Assembly: GCA_029531795.1 (NCBI GenBank)
Contig: JAPEIS010000003.1
Span: forward strand, 1,178,001-1,242,000
DNA: 64,000 nucleotides
DNA from: Sclerotinia nivalis
Lineage: Eukaryota > Ascomycota > Leotiomycetes > Helotiales > Sclerotiniaceae
Direction of reading: 5' to 3'
Within the stretch, counting starts at the first letter, position 1. Every line of letters begins with the position of its first letter. Below, piece by piece: positions 11,830-25,117 of this stretch. The notes under the pieces were generated by a model. The model did no database searches, was not told the origin of the DNA, and saw nothing but the letters and a program-made list of their open reading frames with translations. A program made the translations under genes and the position numbers.

Positions 11830-14800
11830 TTATCTCTGCTACCAGGATTAGCATTGTATCGTCTATTGGCTAAGAGATTTAACTTACTCTCCCACGTCGA
11901 CTGTTAACTTGCTCTTGTTGCATATATGGCATGTTTTGCATTCCATTAACAGGCAAACCACCATAACCATATGCTCCCATTCCCATTCCCATATTATTGA
12001 AACCAGGAGGTCCAAATGAGCCTTGTCCTACCATTGGGCTAGGACTCATTTGCTGAGATGGTGGTTGAATGGGACTAGCGTTTTGCATTCCGCGATATTG
12101 ATCCGTCATTTGTGGGGTACCGAATGCACCAAATCCTGATTGCATGGCAGGATAGAAGCTGTTAATTGGAGGAGTACCTCGTGCCATGTTTTGGTATTGC
12201 AACTGTTGCATATTCATTGGTTGCATCATGGCTGTAGATTGTGGGAACATTGAACTTGGAAGTGTGTATTGTTGATAGGGTGTAACATTGGAATCCATGC
12301 TGTCAGTTCGTTGCATATTCATACCCATATCATATGCATTTTGCTGAATTTGTGAATTTTGTTGCATTTGTGGGTAGTATTGATTAGCACCATATTGTGA
12401 TTGAGGTACATGTTGTCCAATGGCTTGACTTTGTTGTGATCCAGGTCGAGGGCGATCGGTCGTTTGCTGTTGACTATGCTCTCTGCTTGGTCCGGCACTA
12501 CCGTTACGAGTTGACAATCCAACCTCATCCATCAAACGCTTATAGCCTTGTGCTGGTTGTGCCTTGAGGCGAATCAGAACATTTCGAACGTTCTCAACCA
12601 CCTTGCTTCGAATTGACTCATCAAAGAATGGAGTGGTAAGTACTTTGAAGATCAAGGTAGCACCACAAGCTTGGTCGGATAAAATGGCCTCGAGAGTTTC
12701 ATCATCTTTTGAAAAGAACAATGCTTGGAAGATTTGATCGCGCGCATCAGACTCTAACTTTTGATTGATAACTTTCAGTACTGTGAGATATGCTACCTTG
12801 TGCTTGCAAAGGTGGACGAGGTTTGGTACAAGTTGAGGCGCAAGAACAGATCGACGTTGTGGGAATGTGCAAGTATCCAAAAACCAAGTCAAAAGCAGAG
12901 CACCGTTAGCATTAGTAGCCAATTGAACACTGTGTAACGCAATGGCGGCTGCCAACATTCGTTGTTGATCCTTAGTAGAATGGTGACTTTCCAGACAAGC
13001 TCGCATAGCCCTGGCACCATATCGTCCTTCGGAGATAGGCTTCATTTTGCTAAGCATAGCCTCAAATATGAAATCATTATAAGGTGAACCAAACTTCAAG
13101 CAGCATTGCAAAACGTAATTTCCGTATTGATCAAGGAACAACGGCACAGTATATGGCGCAAGGTTCTGAACTATCATAGTCATTTGCTTGGGGGTTTTGC
13201 ATACGTCGATGATTTTCTGTGCAGCCCAAGTACCATTCTTGTGCACACCAATCTCTGCCATATGGGGAGCAATTCGCTCAAGCATAAGGTCTCTAGTATC
13301 ATCCGAGCAATGTTCGAATAACTTCTGGACAACGGTGTTTCCTAGATAGTCGGATGATAACTCGGCAACTTCCTCAAGCATTTCCATAGCGATAGCTTCA
13401 ATCTCAGCTGGTGACCAGCTTTGGTTGTCAATGCGTTTTCTAATGTCTCTGAGCTTAGGAGCATCATGAACTCTACTGTGACTAGGTTCTGGAATTGCTG
13501 GGATCTCAGACTGCCATTTGTCGTATGAAATGGATGATTGCAGGCTTTGACCAATCTTAACCTTATCCTCCGCGGTGGCTCCAAACTCAGACACAATATT
13601 CAAAATATCGTTTTTGATGTCTCTTAGTCTTGGCGAAGGAGGTTCAGTAGTTTCAGGTCTTGAGATGACTCCAGGGGCACCATTGGCGTCGGTAGCATTT
13701 GCACCTGAGTCCAGACCCTTGGAAAACGGATCTGGGCTTGGAGAAGGGAATGCTCCATCAGGACCTGGCGTCGTCGCTGGAGATACAGGTTTAGCAAAGT
13801 TAATTCTGACTGGTCCTGCTCCTGGGAAAATTTCCTTGCCATGCATCAATGCCTTTGCTGTTATGGCACTATCAACGTGTTCAAAGTTGACAAACCCACA
13901 ATTCTTGTGCGTAAGAACTCTTGCGGACTGAACTGGACCATGAATTTTAAACATTTCTGTGAGAGTAGAGGTGGTTGTTGATGATGGAATGCTTCCGAGC
14001 CAAAGAGCACTAGTTGGTCCCTCCAAATTGTCGTTGGGGGAGAGGTGTTCATTTCGACTGTTCGAACGTCCTAGAGTCATTGCGGCGACGGCTTCCGGAA
14101 GGGCTGCAAATTCTTCCGCTTCTCTCAAGTCTGAGGCAGTAATGGTATTACCAAGGCGAGATGCTGAAGGATAATAGTCACGAAGTAATCTTGATGGATT
14201 TGGTGAATCAAGAACGCCGGCAGTCCTGGCTCTTGGTCTGTTTGCTTGGCTGGCGTAATGTTGAACGGCAAGGTTGTGCTGTTGGATCGCAGCATTGGTG
14301 GCAGCCATTTGCATCTGTAATTGGACTTGCTGAGCTGCCTGTGCCTGCTCGTATGGTGTCATGCTACCCGAACCATATTCATCATCCTCTTCATCTTCGG
14401 CATATTTCTCCTTGGCGTTAACAGAGTAAGAGCGAAAACGATTTGATTGCCTGTTTATATCGAGAATATTGGCAAACAATGGATTTACCAATTGTGCTCG
14501 AGGAGGTTGTGGAGTTTCCGCAAGGCCCAGATAATCAAGAGTTCTGATTTCGTTATCATTGTTTCCTTCCCTCGAGAATGAAGATTGTGCAGGTGAACTA
14601 GGGCCATTAGACGACTGGCTGGCAATACTTTGCAAAGTCGAGGTCCGATCACGGCCGCCCGAAGGTAAGCCCCAATTTGAAGTGAAGAGCCCTGAGTGAC
14701 CAAACGGCGAACTTTTATATTGAGGATTTTGAGGCGTCGAACCAGAACGTAATCGATTCAACAAACCCGTGCTGGTAAACGGATCACCCAAGTCATTGAG

Positions 14801-15412
14801 GTTTGGCGATGGAGATTTGAATGGAGTCGATGACGGTGTGGGTCTCGAGGTCTTCGCTGCAAGACTTCCTGGAGCTGTATTCACAGGTCCCCCAGACGAA
14901 AAACGAGATGGGAGTGTGCCAGCACGAGCTCGTCGTGCTGGCGTGGTTTCTACCGTTGGTAACTGGGCAAAATCCGGAAAGCCGTCCGTGGGAGACTCTA
15001 GTATAGTTTCTCGCAGCGGAGTAGAATTGCCACTTGTTGGGGGTCCCCATACATTGCTATTATTGAATCCCCCTTCTTGTGCTTGGATCTCTCGTGCCCT
15101 GTAAATAATGGGGTCAGTCATTGTATCATACTAAATTTGAATCAAGTTATCATACCTCTTTGTGGGGAATAATCTGTTAGCACTTTGTTGTGTAGCAAGT
15201 TCATGCGATGGAGAACCAGCTCCCGACCGCGTATTACTAGCCATTTTGCCTGCGGAGTTTAACGGTAGACCAAATGGTGATCTCAAGGGAGTGCCTCCTA
15301 TTGAAGCCTCTGTGGGGGATGTATTGGAAGTTGAAGAGCCCGAGCGAGGGAAACCGACGGCTGGCTGGGGTAAATGGCCAAGGTTGAGATGATCAGATCT
15401 CTTATTTGACAT
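11830..15412 (-). CDS. RRM plus Pumilio-repeat RNA-binding protein (Jsn1/Puf2-type)
   Basis: The start is the ATG at 15412. Exon 1 is 15412-15156, exon 2 is 15098-11888, and a proposed 6-nt last exon is 11835-11830. The 57-bp first intron carries CTGAC before TACAG. The last exon is inferred: exon 2 ends AGA|GTAAGT, and a 52-bp intron with GCTAATC and a CAG acceptor gives the ending SRRGRR. Without that splice the frame stops five nucleotides into the intron with V-S. The product is about 1157 residues: a long disordered N-terminus, an RRM near 449-523 (ALWLGSIPSS...CGFVNFEH), then Pumilio repeats over about 640-930 (LGNTVVQKLFEHC; NGTWAAQKIID; YGNYVLQCCLK) and a Gln/Met-rich tail. RRM+PUF proteins of this type bind mRNA 3' UTRs and affect stability or localisation. 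The prion-like tail may drive granule formation. Confidence 0.93.
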
Positions 15413-18400
15413 TATAGATTATCCCGTCTGCCACAATCTCTCGATTCTGATACGAGAGATGACAGATTGGTATGATTCCGAGTAAAGCTCTCTTGTTGAT
15501 GTCTGTCCTGATATCAATTTTGACGCTAGTAATCGCGCCAAAATGAGCTAGTTTAAATAACAGTTTTGATGTTGACTCGGCAGATTAAATTGTCGATGAG
15601 AAACGTAAATAGTATGACCGTTTAAGTGATTTGAATACTTCGTAAAGACTGTGTTGGCAGGGCTCGGAAGAGATGTCAAGACGATGGAGATCTATTAAAT
15701 TGACGAACTCTTCAATGAGTCAAATCAATGGCTTTTTCGCAAGAGAGAAAAGTTTGAAATTGTATGCGTCGATTGAATTGAAGGAAGGATTGATGATCCG
15801 ATAGGGGTTCGGTCGTCCTGTGAAGCACAAAGTCCGTTGACAGTGAAGGATGCTTTGAGACTGATTGTGCTTGAATTAAAGCTTGGAAGGATTTCGTAAA
15901 CTGGACTTGAACTTTGGAGGAAAACGGGTTTCGTGAAAGGATGGCTCTGTTGATAATGGTTGATTTAAGAGTTTCCGTTTCAATATACAAACCTTCATTA
16001 ATACAAAAGAAGAGATGCTAACATGAGAGACGAAATATGATGAGATACAAAAAGAGGGAGGGAATGATGTGTAAGTGAAATTTAAGTTGATGTAAGACTA
16101 CTATGTATGTGGAGGAGGTGAAGGGAAGGATGAAAGAGATATCATGGATTGTTGAGATGGACCGAGTGTCTTTTTTCGAGGAAGGTATTCGCTTATTAAT
16201 TTTAGTGCGATGTGCTGAAACTTGCTTGGATGGATAGATGGTGCGAAGATGGGTTCAATTTGAAAATAAATCCCTGAATGGTTGCCCTGGTTTTGGTAAT
16301 GCGGACTTATCTGTTACCAAACGAAGGGCTTAAGCCAGACTTGGTACGAGGGAAAAAAAAGGCTAGTAAGAGCTGGGTAAGAAAGGTAAGAAAAAGGTAC
16401 GAAAAGGTTATGGAGAGGACCTCTAGAGATTAGTATAGCGTCGAATAGTTTTACATCAACAATGATAAATAGATAGCTAAATTTTGAGTGAGTGGGCGAG
16501 TGAGTGAGTGGATGAGTAAATTAGATTTTATATACATCTTTACCTAGGTAGGTAACTAATTCAAGAAAAAGATATCAACCAGTAGAACGACAAAATAATT
16601 CCAGAGCTTCTGATTTTGATGATCTCCCTATGTGACTAGTTGGCTATCCTCTTGCGGTTCTTTTATTATAGTTTGTTCAATTCATTCGATTAGTTCCATT
16701 TGTTCCATTTAGACAAAGAGCAAAAAGCACCTAAGTATATACATCTATGGTTGGACATATGTGGTGGGCTCTACTCTACATACGCAATTCTTATCTGCTT
16801 CAAACAAATTGGATTTAATAGAGTAAGTAGCATCTATATTTTAGATGATTATTTTGATGCAAATCATTAGTTGGTTGTATTGTATGAAGTACCAAGCTTG
16901 AGAACGGACACTAGTATCTTTGGTAAAAAGAGAAGAAAAGGCCATCACAGATCACTACCCCATAGCCAAGTCAACCATGACTTGGGTGTTTTCTAGATAG
17001 TGTCAGTGTGATGTGTTAAATCTTTCTACTCGAGTAGTTGGAGTTATCATTCAAAAGTTCAATTCACCGTCTACATCTAAATTCATATTCTAACATTTTG
17101 AGGGCTCACCTCTGTACATGTACTTTGCATCAAAACCTCTCATAACCTACTGCATGAGTTTCTCAAAATAACATCTCACCGCATATCAGGTACATATATT
17201 TCCGAATATCAAAACACTCACTCGTGCAGCTGGTAACCGGTCATTATTCTAGTAACTGCCATCTGACTACGAAAACCATTATTAGCTATTCGTCTGTATA
17301 CAGCCTTCTTTTTATGTACTCACTCACTATCTACAGTATCCTCAGAGTTTTCTTGCATTCTATGAAAACACTTGAGGATGATTAGGTCTATTTCTTTATC
17401 CAGTCTTATCAAATCAGCCTCTATAAATAATTGGGGGGCCGTATCAGGATTTAAGGTACGAAATTGATGCAGTGTCACAATTCAATCATCCTGCATTTAC
17501 ACCAATGACTTCCCTCCAATGACTAGATGTACTGTAACCTCCCCTACCTATATTTCCCCTTTTCAAAATAACATCTAAAAGATATTTTCCTATCCGTTCC
17601 ACGTAACATTTGTTTTATGCTTATTATCTCTCCCGAACTTACCTGGAAAAGTACCGGTTGGTATCATATTGTTCTTTCATCGCTTCGGCCATCGTGACTG
17701 CGCTGAACTTTGAAGTATAATGCATTGATCTCTGGCTTGTTTTATATGACTGTTGGTACACGCACGCACTCGAGTCCAAGAAAGAACTCAAGATTAACTT
17801 TGCTCGGATCTCTCCATGATTCAACTTACATCGGTACCTAGGCTATTCGCAAGCAATTCACAAGTTCACCTAGGTAGCTTCCTATTGTCCCGAATATGCC
17901 GTACTCTTACCCCTTAAAAATTGGCAGTTGAGTCTGACAATGGCATGGGAATTTCTTCATTTGAAAGTTTCGATCTTCATATACCCTCCCTCATACGTTC
18001 AATTATACATGTCAAATGGCAACTTTGATTGGTATTTTCATAATCGTGGCTGGTAAAGTTCATCTTGATGATGCATATTCTCTCATCTCTGATTGATCTG
18101 TTTCTGATGATTGATTCATTCTGAAACGTTAGCTTACATACCAAGTATAGTATGGTAATAATGCATAAGATAATGCATAAGTATGCCATGAGCAACTCCA
18201 ACCGCGCTCATCTCTAGAAATGGAAAGCTTTACAGCCTTATCATCCGCCCTTGATAGAATTTTTTACTTGGATGAGATTGACTTTAGCCGTTAAACAACT
18301 TCATTGCGACATTCATACCTGACGCGATATGTATTTAGCTTATTAGTTTATCACTATGATATCTGAGATGCTTTGAAAAATAATAAGGATATATTTTAGT

Positions 18401-19967
18401 ATCATTAGTATCAGAAATAGAGGATAGTCGTTGAAGAAAACGTGATGTTTGCGAAATGCCAAGGTTTGGGATCATGGTTCTTCTAAGTTTTTGCATGAAT
18501 GATACGATGATTTTCAGATATAATATCGAGCAAGTTTTATCAAACTCCTGACCCGTCTAAGAATTTCTATTAATAAATGAAAAGGCTTGAGGAGAAGTGT
18601 CCTCAAAATCGTACTGTGTCTAGGTACAATACCGTATATCTTCAAAGTAATACCGGCCGGTAGATGGCGAGAATGATAACAAGGATTGAACTCCAACTCA
18701 AGTCATAAGTCATATACCAGACTTTGAAAGAAGATGGATCATGTGACGTCAGGTTGCACTCTGCCCTTCTTCGGGTGATCTTTTGATCATTCCCGACGCG
18801 GTGCTGGCTACGAACTGGTGATGCTTTTGGCATTCATCTGAGCTGACGAGAGAACGCGTGGCAGAGCTGGAAGGGCTGGATTGGGTTGAGAATTGGGGTT
18901 TTTCATGAGGGCGAAAATTTTTCACTTCACTTCACTAGCCAACAGCGACCAGAATAGAGGACCATACTGCGATAATGACAATTAGCAACAAAGCCATCAC
19001 TCGTTCTAGCTAGATGTACGACTTGGTGCTCTGTACGACTATCGATATGGACGATTGACTCCTCTGGAGTACCTTGCAGGATTTTCACATCGGAAGAAAA
19101 TAATAACTCCAGTCTGGGAACTGGTCTTCTTCGGCGTCCTGAACGACTCGAACCTGAAGTTTATTACAATCTCGATCTGTGACAGAGGCAGGTAGTAGGA
19201 AACTACGAAAGGGCAGAGGGAATAGGGGGACGACGATGCTCGAGTGAACCTTAGTCTGCAGAGGTAGGCCCGAGGACATCCCTGGACTACAATTGGCTAC
19301 GAGGTTTCGCATAGGGACGGATTGTTATAAGGGATGAGAGGGAAAACGACTGGAATACTTGGTTATACTATAGAGGATGTGGATTAGGGGAGAGAGATCA
19401 CATAGACTGGGGACGATCTACTACATTAGAAAGGGCAGTTGATATATTCGCCCGAGGGATTAACTCAACACGCAACGGCAATCATGTAAACCTTGCTGAA
19501 GCACATAACACATTCATTAAGTTAGCATTTTTCCCTGAAAAGGGTTTTTATATAGTTAGCTCAGAAACCCAGGGGCCTTCCTCCCCTGGCGTCCTTTGTC
19601 CCAATTGGGAATTTGAGGCCTGTGCTTCGCACAGAGCCTCGGACGAAAAATATCACACACACACACATTTTGATCATTCCCGCCGCTTTATTGGTTTCCG
19701 CTTTTTAATCATAAACTGGCGCTGTTGAAGATAAGCATGTGTGACTTACCTAACTCAATCGGGAAGGCGCGGCTTAAGGTTATTCCGCTTTATTGATTTG
19801 ATAGTGAGATTTCTCCGAGAGCTTCTTGAACAACAATAATTATAATCGCATTTTAGTTAACGTCGCGAGAAGCGTGTCGCGTTTCCAAAGCTCGGCAGTG
19901 AATGAAAAAGTGATGACAATATTCTTTCCCATATTTGCGACGGCGTATTCAAAACAAATCAACAAAA
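15413..19967. other. Long gene-free region upstream of PUF and SWC2
   Basis: 4.5 kb lie between two divergent starts. The part next to 15412 (to about 16.5 kb) is purine-rich on the plus strand and may be a long PUF leader. Small tandem runs (GAGTGAGTG near 16493; CACACACA near 19655) and a GC-hairpin block at 19565-19645 are present. I found no tRNA and no frame longer than about 75 codons with coding character. Confidence 0.6.
19565..19645. repeat. GC-rich multi-hairpin block, mitochondrial-like
   Basis: Three inverted repeats follow one another: CCAGGGG...CCCCTGG (about 19569-19589), the palindrome TCCCAATTGGGA (about 19599-19610), and GAGGC-TGTGC/GCACA-GCCTC (about 19615-19640). They sit in AT-rich flanks, a style typical of fungal mitochondrial intergenic hairpins. 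A nuclear insertion of mtDNA is possible but unproven. Confidence 0.4.
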
Positions 19968-22127
19968 ATGGCCGACGATATCGATGAGGATACTCCAATG
20001 CGAACTGAGGATAATTCATCCGATGACGACAGTGGTAGTGACAGTGAACAGAATGGTGGGGAAGGGGAAGTTGAATGGATGGTTACATCGCGACAAAAAC
20101 GTTCAACTGCAGGAAATCGATTGAATGCTTTACTGCAACAAGAAGAACCAGATGATGAATTAGAACTTCTATTCGCAGAAGATGAAAATGAAGAAGATCA
20201 TGGATTTGTTGATGTGGAGGCCGATTCTGATGTACAAATGGATTCTTCCGATGATGATGATGATCAAGGACCTGCAGCTGGCGCAGATGACCTTGACGGG
20301 GAGAAAGAGTTACAACGGAAGGAAAAGGCCGAACGATTGGCGAAGAAACGGAAGATGAATGATGGTATACCAAAGATATTCAAAAAGAGAGTTAAGATCG
20401 ATCCTACAATTCCTTCCAAACCTGCTCCAAGACCAAAGAAAAAGTCCGAACGCGCTTCATGGATTCCAACTCCAGAAGATGCGCCAACTCGAGCATCAGC
20501 TCGTGGTACTACGAAAAAAAGTAAAGAACAATTACATGCGCAGATGATAGATAGGGAGAAGAAGAGGTTAAAACAGTTGGCGAACATGGAGAAAGCAGCT
20601 GCAGCAAAGGAAGCCGCAAGGAAACCAGCCATGACACAAGAAGATAGATTAGCAGAAGCTGCAAGGGTGGAAAAGAGTAATTCCAAGAGTTTAAGTAGAT
20701 GGGAAGAAGCGGAACAACAAAGGGAAGAAGAACAGAGGTTAAAATTGGCGGCATTGCATAATAGAAAATTAGAAGGTCCTGTTATTACCTGGTGGAGTGG
20801 ACGCGCGACATGGGTTGGAGGAAAATTAATTGCACTTGGATCAAAGAAACTCGAATCGGATGAACCTAAGGAAAAGTCGAAGAAGAGAAAGGCTGGGGAA
20901 ATGGAGGATGAAAATGAAACTGGATCACCGGAATCAACTGCTTTGAAAGGCAATGCTACTCCAGGCTCGGCTATAACCGATGCGCCAATTAGTGATAGAA
21001 AGGACTCGACACCTGGAATCGCCTCGGGAGTCACTACAAGTGATGGTAGCAAAGATGGAATTCCATTAAAACAGGAATCATTATCGACCATTGCTGATGG
21101 CAATCTACATCCTCCTCATCCAGAATCACAGCTTAGCAGTATTCTCAAGCCACCACAACTACCAATCATTCCACCACCTACCAGCATCCTTCAACCACCC
21201 AACCAAACTTCCGGGGCTGTCCCAAATATAAGTGGACTCCAACCACCACATCAAACTACTGGTGCCGTTCCTCATATCAACGGACCCCTTCAACTTCCAC
21301 AATCACATAATCACGCCGTTCCAATCATACCCCTCCAAGCACCATCCGCCGTTCCTCCATTCTTCCTTCAACCTCCATCCCTTGATGGTTCTAAACCTCT
21401 CCCTGGTTTCCAACCCCCGAATACGAACTACCCTCGTTTAATGCCCTCTCAAACAACTCCCTTCTCCTTTGCCACTTCCCAACATTACTCTCCTTATGCT
21501 TCAGCTCCTCCTCCTCTACCTCCACCTCCACAACCACCTGTCACCGAATATGCGCTTAGGAATTGTCTCATCTTGACAAATTTCAATGAAGATGAAATTA
21601 AAAATAAAGATATACAAACGAGGATTTTGTTTAATCAAACATTTCCTAAAGCTCCTAGTAAGTCCATTTCATTCCCCCTCCTATTCTTCCATTCCCTCTT
21701 TTACCCCTCACCCCGCCCCCTCATTTATACATACTAACCCTACCCAGCCAAAACCAAAACTCCCTCATCCAAATCCCATACCCTCTGCGCAATAACTCAT
21801 TACCCCGCCAAATTCCGCGACCCAAAAACAGGTCTTCCATATTTAAATTCCTATGCCTATAAAGAAATTCAAAAATTAAGAAGAGGCGAATATAGATGGA
21901 GTAAATTACTAGGTGCATATGTAGGGAATGCTGCGGTGGCGGCTAGAGGTGTACCGGGAAGATTTTTGAAAGGTGGTGAGAAAGATGTACCGGTGACGTC
22001 GGGGATGGCGACGGGTATGAGCACCTCGACGCCGGGAATAGGGACAGGAAAAGATATTTCGATGACGGGAACGTCGATATCGATGTCGACTTCGACACCG
22101 GTGCCGATGATGGCAAAGGGGAAGTAA
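19968..22127 (+). CDS. SWC2: SWR1-complex subunit Swc2/Vps72 (YL1 family)
   Basis: Two exons (19968-21657 and 21748-22127) and a 90-bp intron (GTAAGT, CTAAC, CCCAG) give 689 residues. The start is the ATG in AAAAATGGCC. Upstream codons in the same frame have no ATG. The N-terminus is very acidic (Asp/Glu/Ser runs to about residue 115), followed by a Lys/Arg-rich YL1 region (KRKMNDGIPKIFKKRVK; SRWEEAEQQREEEQR). This histone-binding part recognises H2A.Z-H2B. A Pro-rich linker of about 150 residues follows, then the YL1_C domain split by the intron (LRNCLILTNF...HTLCAITHYPAKFRDPKTGL). Swc2 helps SWR1 bind nucleosome-free DNA and exchange H2A for H2A.Z. The C-terminal tail is a Thr/Ser/Gly/Met-rich low-complexity stretch ending MMAKGK. 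Confidence 0.93.
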
Positions 22128-22703
22128 ATAAATAGTTAGGGAGTAAATAGCTACAGCGGATTAAACTTGTATTTTACAAGCCAGCATGATGAGATGAGAT
22201 GAGATAATACAAGATAATAGATGATAGATGAATTCATCACAACAGAACAAAAAAGATATCATGCACAGCCGTCATGCACAGCCGTCAGGCATTATGCATC
22301 AGGCATCAGGTATAAGGAATGAGACGAATGCGCATGCATCTAACTACTAGTTTGGATTATAATTATTTACCTACGTACTCAGCTCAGTATAGCGATTGTA
22401 ATGAACTGAATGAATTGAATTTATCACCTCCAACTCTATCTACCTACCGTAATTAAGTTATCAGATGGAAATACCAAAAAAGAACTTTTTTCATCCTAAA
22501 AATGAAAAGTAAAGAATAAAATAAATAAATAAATATTTATCTCTCTCTTCTAAACTTACTATATTCCTCTTTCTTCTACTTATCAAGGTACTCATTTCCT
22601 CTACCGATCAATAGTCAATAGTCAATATACCTTCATTTATAACCTATACTATAATATACAATCGCGGCTCAATTCATTCCTCCCATTCCTTCCACCCACT
22701 CCC
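22128..22703. other. Convergent 3' region SWC2 / EMP47-like
   Basis: 576 bp of AT-rich spacer hold small repeats (GATGAGATGAGATAA; two close copies of ATGCACAGCCGTCA; GCATCAGGCATCAGG). Nothing looks coding. It is probably the two 3' UTRs. Confidence 0.6.
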
Positions 22704-24174
22704 TCACAAATATTTCTTATGACCCCCATTCTTCCTCTTCTTATACAACACATACACAAGAATCATACCGACCTGACTTCCCACAACTATAAATGCCAAA
22801 CCTGCATATCCAATACCCGATTTATGAGCTTTGAATCCCTCTCCTACCGTCCCTAATACGCTTCCATGAGTTTCTGCTACTCTTTGTTTCAAACTTAATA
22901 CATGTCTATCTAACGCCTCGTGCAATTCCTTTTTGGTACTCTTAACATCATTTGCTACATCTCTCAAATTTCTCTCCAGGGCTGAAACGGAATCTAATTT
23001 TGATAACGAGGATTCTAGACGGGAGATGGTGTTTGAGAGGGAATTAATATTTCCATTGAGAGATTCGAGACGAGAAATCGAGTTGACTTGGTATTGAGAA
23101 AAGTCGCGATTTAAAGCTGTAATGTGTTTCATCATTGCTTGAAGACGGTTGTGAAGATCTGCGAATTGGGCATCGGAGGATTTGTAGTCGGAAGCAGGGG
23201 TTTCACCAGGAATATCTAGGTTTACTCCTGCTTGATTTTGCTGTTGGTATTGTTGATTTTGTTGGTTTTGTTGGTTTTGCTGTTGAGGAGGATTATTGGC
23301 AGCTTGGAATTGTTGTTGATTTTGGTTCGCAGGATTTTGAACTTGATCATCAGGAGTATGGGAATCAGTTGTGACGACAAATTTAAAGATTTCAAAAGAA
23401 TCTGGATTTTCTGCAGAGGCGGCAGTTACTCCAAAGACATAGCCTAATGGTAGCTTGATCTTATCAGATTGAAAACACAAGGTACCATCAACTTCGACTT
23501 TGAAGTTATCGGCAGTTTGACGAATATGGATTTTGGATGGAATGCCTCGATTTCGGTAGGAATAGGGGCAGTGACCAAATGCGAGAGAGTCGACTGAATG
23601 ATGAGAAGAATATTCGGTTGTGCCATCGTTAAGGAATCCACGAATAAAACCAGCCTCGTATCCGTTAGCATTTTGCGCAGGATTAGTTCGCAGAGAAAGA
23701 GACATACAGATCCAGCATATTGATCAACAACCAAAGCTAATCCATCAAACTTTCCAACCGTATATATGCTTGATACCTTGATATCCTCATTCTTAGCATA
23801 CCAGATATTCAAATTACCACCACCTCTCTCCGGACCAGTAGCACGGAATTCAATATCTGCTGCCCATTGTGAATGTTGTAATTTCTTTTCCGACCATACA
23901 GCTCCTCTTTGATTTCCTAATGCAGGTGGTGTAAGAACGATTCGATTACTGAGGATATCTGGATAGTTTGGTTGTCCTATCATATGAAAATTGGGAATGG
24001 CGCGACCATTAGGTGAAATCCTAACATTTTTAACATCTTTGATCGAGGTAATTGAGGATTGAAAGTAACTTACTTTCCATCGTGACCAAAACTCAAATCG
24101 TTATTAAGATATGTAGCTTGGGTATATGCGAAGAATGCAGCGGCCGATGTAAGGGATGCTTTGAAGAAATGCAT
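22704..24174 (-). CDS. EMP47: L-type lectin cargo receptor, Emp46/Emp47-like
   Basis: Three exons (24174-24074, 24020-23708, 23654-22704) with two 53-bp introns encode 454 residues. A signal peptide opens the protein (MHFFKASLTSAAAFFAYTQA). The leguminous-type lectin domain follows: ISPNGRAIPNFHMIGQPNYP, ILTPP-like VLTPPALGNQRGAVW, GLALVVDQYAGS, FLNDGTTEY and DSLAFGHCPYSYRNRG. A Gln/Asn-rich linker and a coiled coil (about 290-400) come next. The tail has one membrane span (GLAFIVVGSQVGMILVYVLY) and ends KKYL, a dilysine KKXX retrieval signal. The second intron uses a GAG acceptor but keeps the domain in frame. Family members carry glycoproteins from ER to Golgi. The gene faces ALG8, which makes the glycan precursor. 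Confidence 0.92.
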
Positions 24175-25117
24175 TGTGCTTGACCTCGAAACCTTTTCCT
24201 ACCCAATCCTTATTCTTTTCTAACAACCAAAAATAAGAATAAGAACCGCCAGCGTCCCTTTTAAATTTCCCTTTCCCTCAATTCCAGGAGGAGGATCTAA
24301 TTAATCATGAAGAGGACAGACAATAAGTATGATTAAAAAGTTAAATCCTGCTGTACAGAGTATTTGGATTTATGTTGTAGACACTTGGCAGCTTTAATCG
24401 ATCAATAACCCCAGGCCACTTTCTTACAGCAATTCTCGGCGGATGTATGTGATACCACCTACCACCAAAACTAATCTTCTTTTCGATTTCGGTTCAGTTT
24501 GAAGACAGATTGCAATGTGCTTTGAACTATATTGCTTACACAATAGATTCCCATAAGTGTAATAATAAGATTTCGAATGGGTTTCCCCAATGATTGAATT
24601 GAAGGACCAATTTCTATGGTGAATTTATGATTGATGAGATGTCGTATCGCTATTTCTGTTGGTACAAATGCTGGATCCATTGTTGCGGCGGGGGGAGTGA
24701 GCGGTAGAAGTTTTTTTTCACGGATGGAAGCTTTCTATGGGTTATTTCGTTTTCTCTGGTTGCTCCGGGATTTCTAATGTTTCTGATGTTTCTATTATCC
24801 TTGTTGGTGGGCTGCTTTGGTGGGTTTTGTGTCAAAATGTTAAGCAGGGGAAGAGCTTTGGCCCTTGAGATTTGAGATTTGAAGATGTCCAAACGTTGTG
24901 ATGATTGATGTGATGTGATGCTACAAGAAATGTCGGTGTTTATAAATGCCGTGATGTGGTGGTGTGGTGGTGGTCTGGTGGAACTTTAAGGTTACTACGG
25001 AGTACTTCACAATTGTTCATTTTGAGACCACAATTCTATTTCATTTATTCAAACTGAGAATCAATTCATACCAAAACAATTTCGACTAACCTAAACCTTT
25101 AACTTGGGTATGTCTAG
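24175..25117. promoter_or_regulatory. Shared upstream region of the EMP47-like gene (-) and ALG8 (+)
   Basis: 943 bp lie between the two start codons. Both promoters should be here unless the small frame at 24471-24680 is a gene with its own. GTGGTG runs near 24950-24980 and a TACTACGGAGTACTTC motif near 24993 are the only notable short signals. Confidence 0.45.
24471..24680 (-). CDS. Possible small single-span membrane protein (69 aa)
   Basis: The frame opens at ATG with MDPAFVPTEIAIRHLINHKF and has a hydrophobic helix near residues 37-55 (NLIITLMGIYCVSNIVQS), then a basic tail KLNRNRKED. The size and shape resemble small mitochondrial or ER membrane subunits, but I recognise no family. It lies inside the spacer between the EMP47-like gene and ALG8. 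A chance frame is equally possible. Confidence 0.33.
   Translation of the reverse strand: MDPAFVPTEIAIRHLINHKFTIEIGPSIQSLGKPIRNLIITLMGIYCVSNIVQSTLQSVFKLNRNRKED

Noticed and set aside
20264..21103. 279-codon frame antisense to SWC2
   Set aside because: It mirrors the acidic/Lys-rich codons of SWC2 as Ser/Phe/Leu runs. The YL1 domain is on the plus strand.
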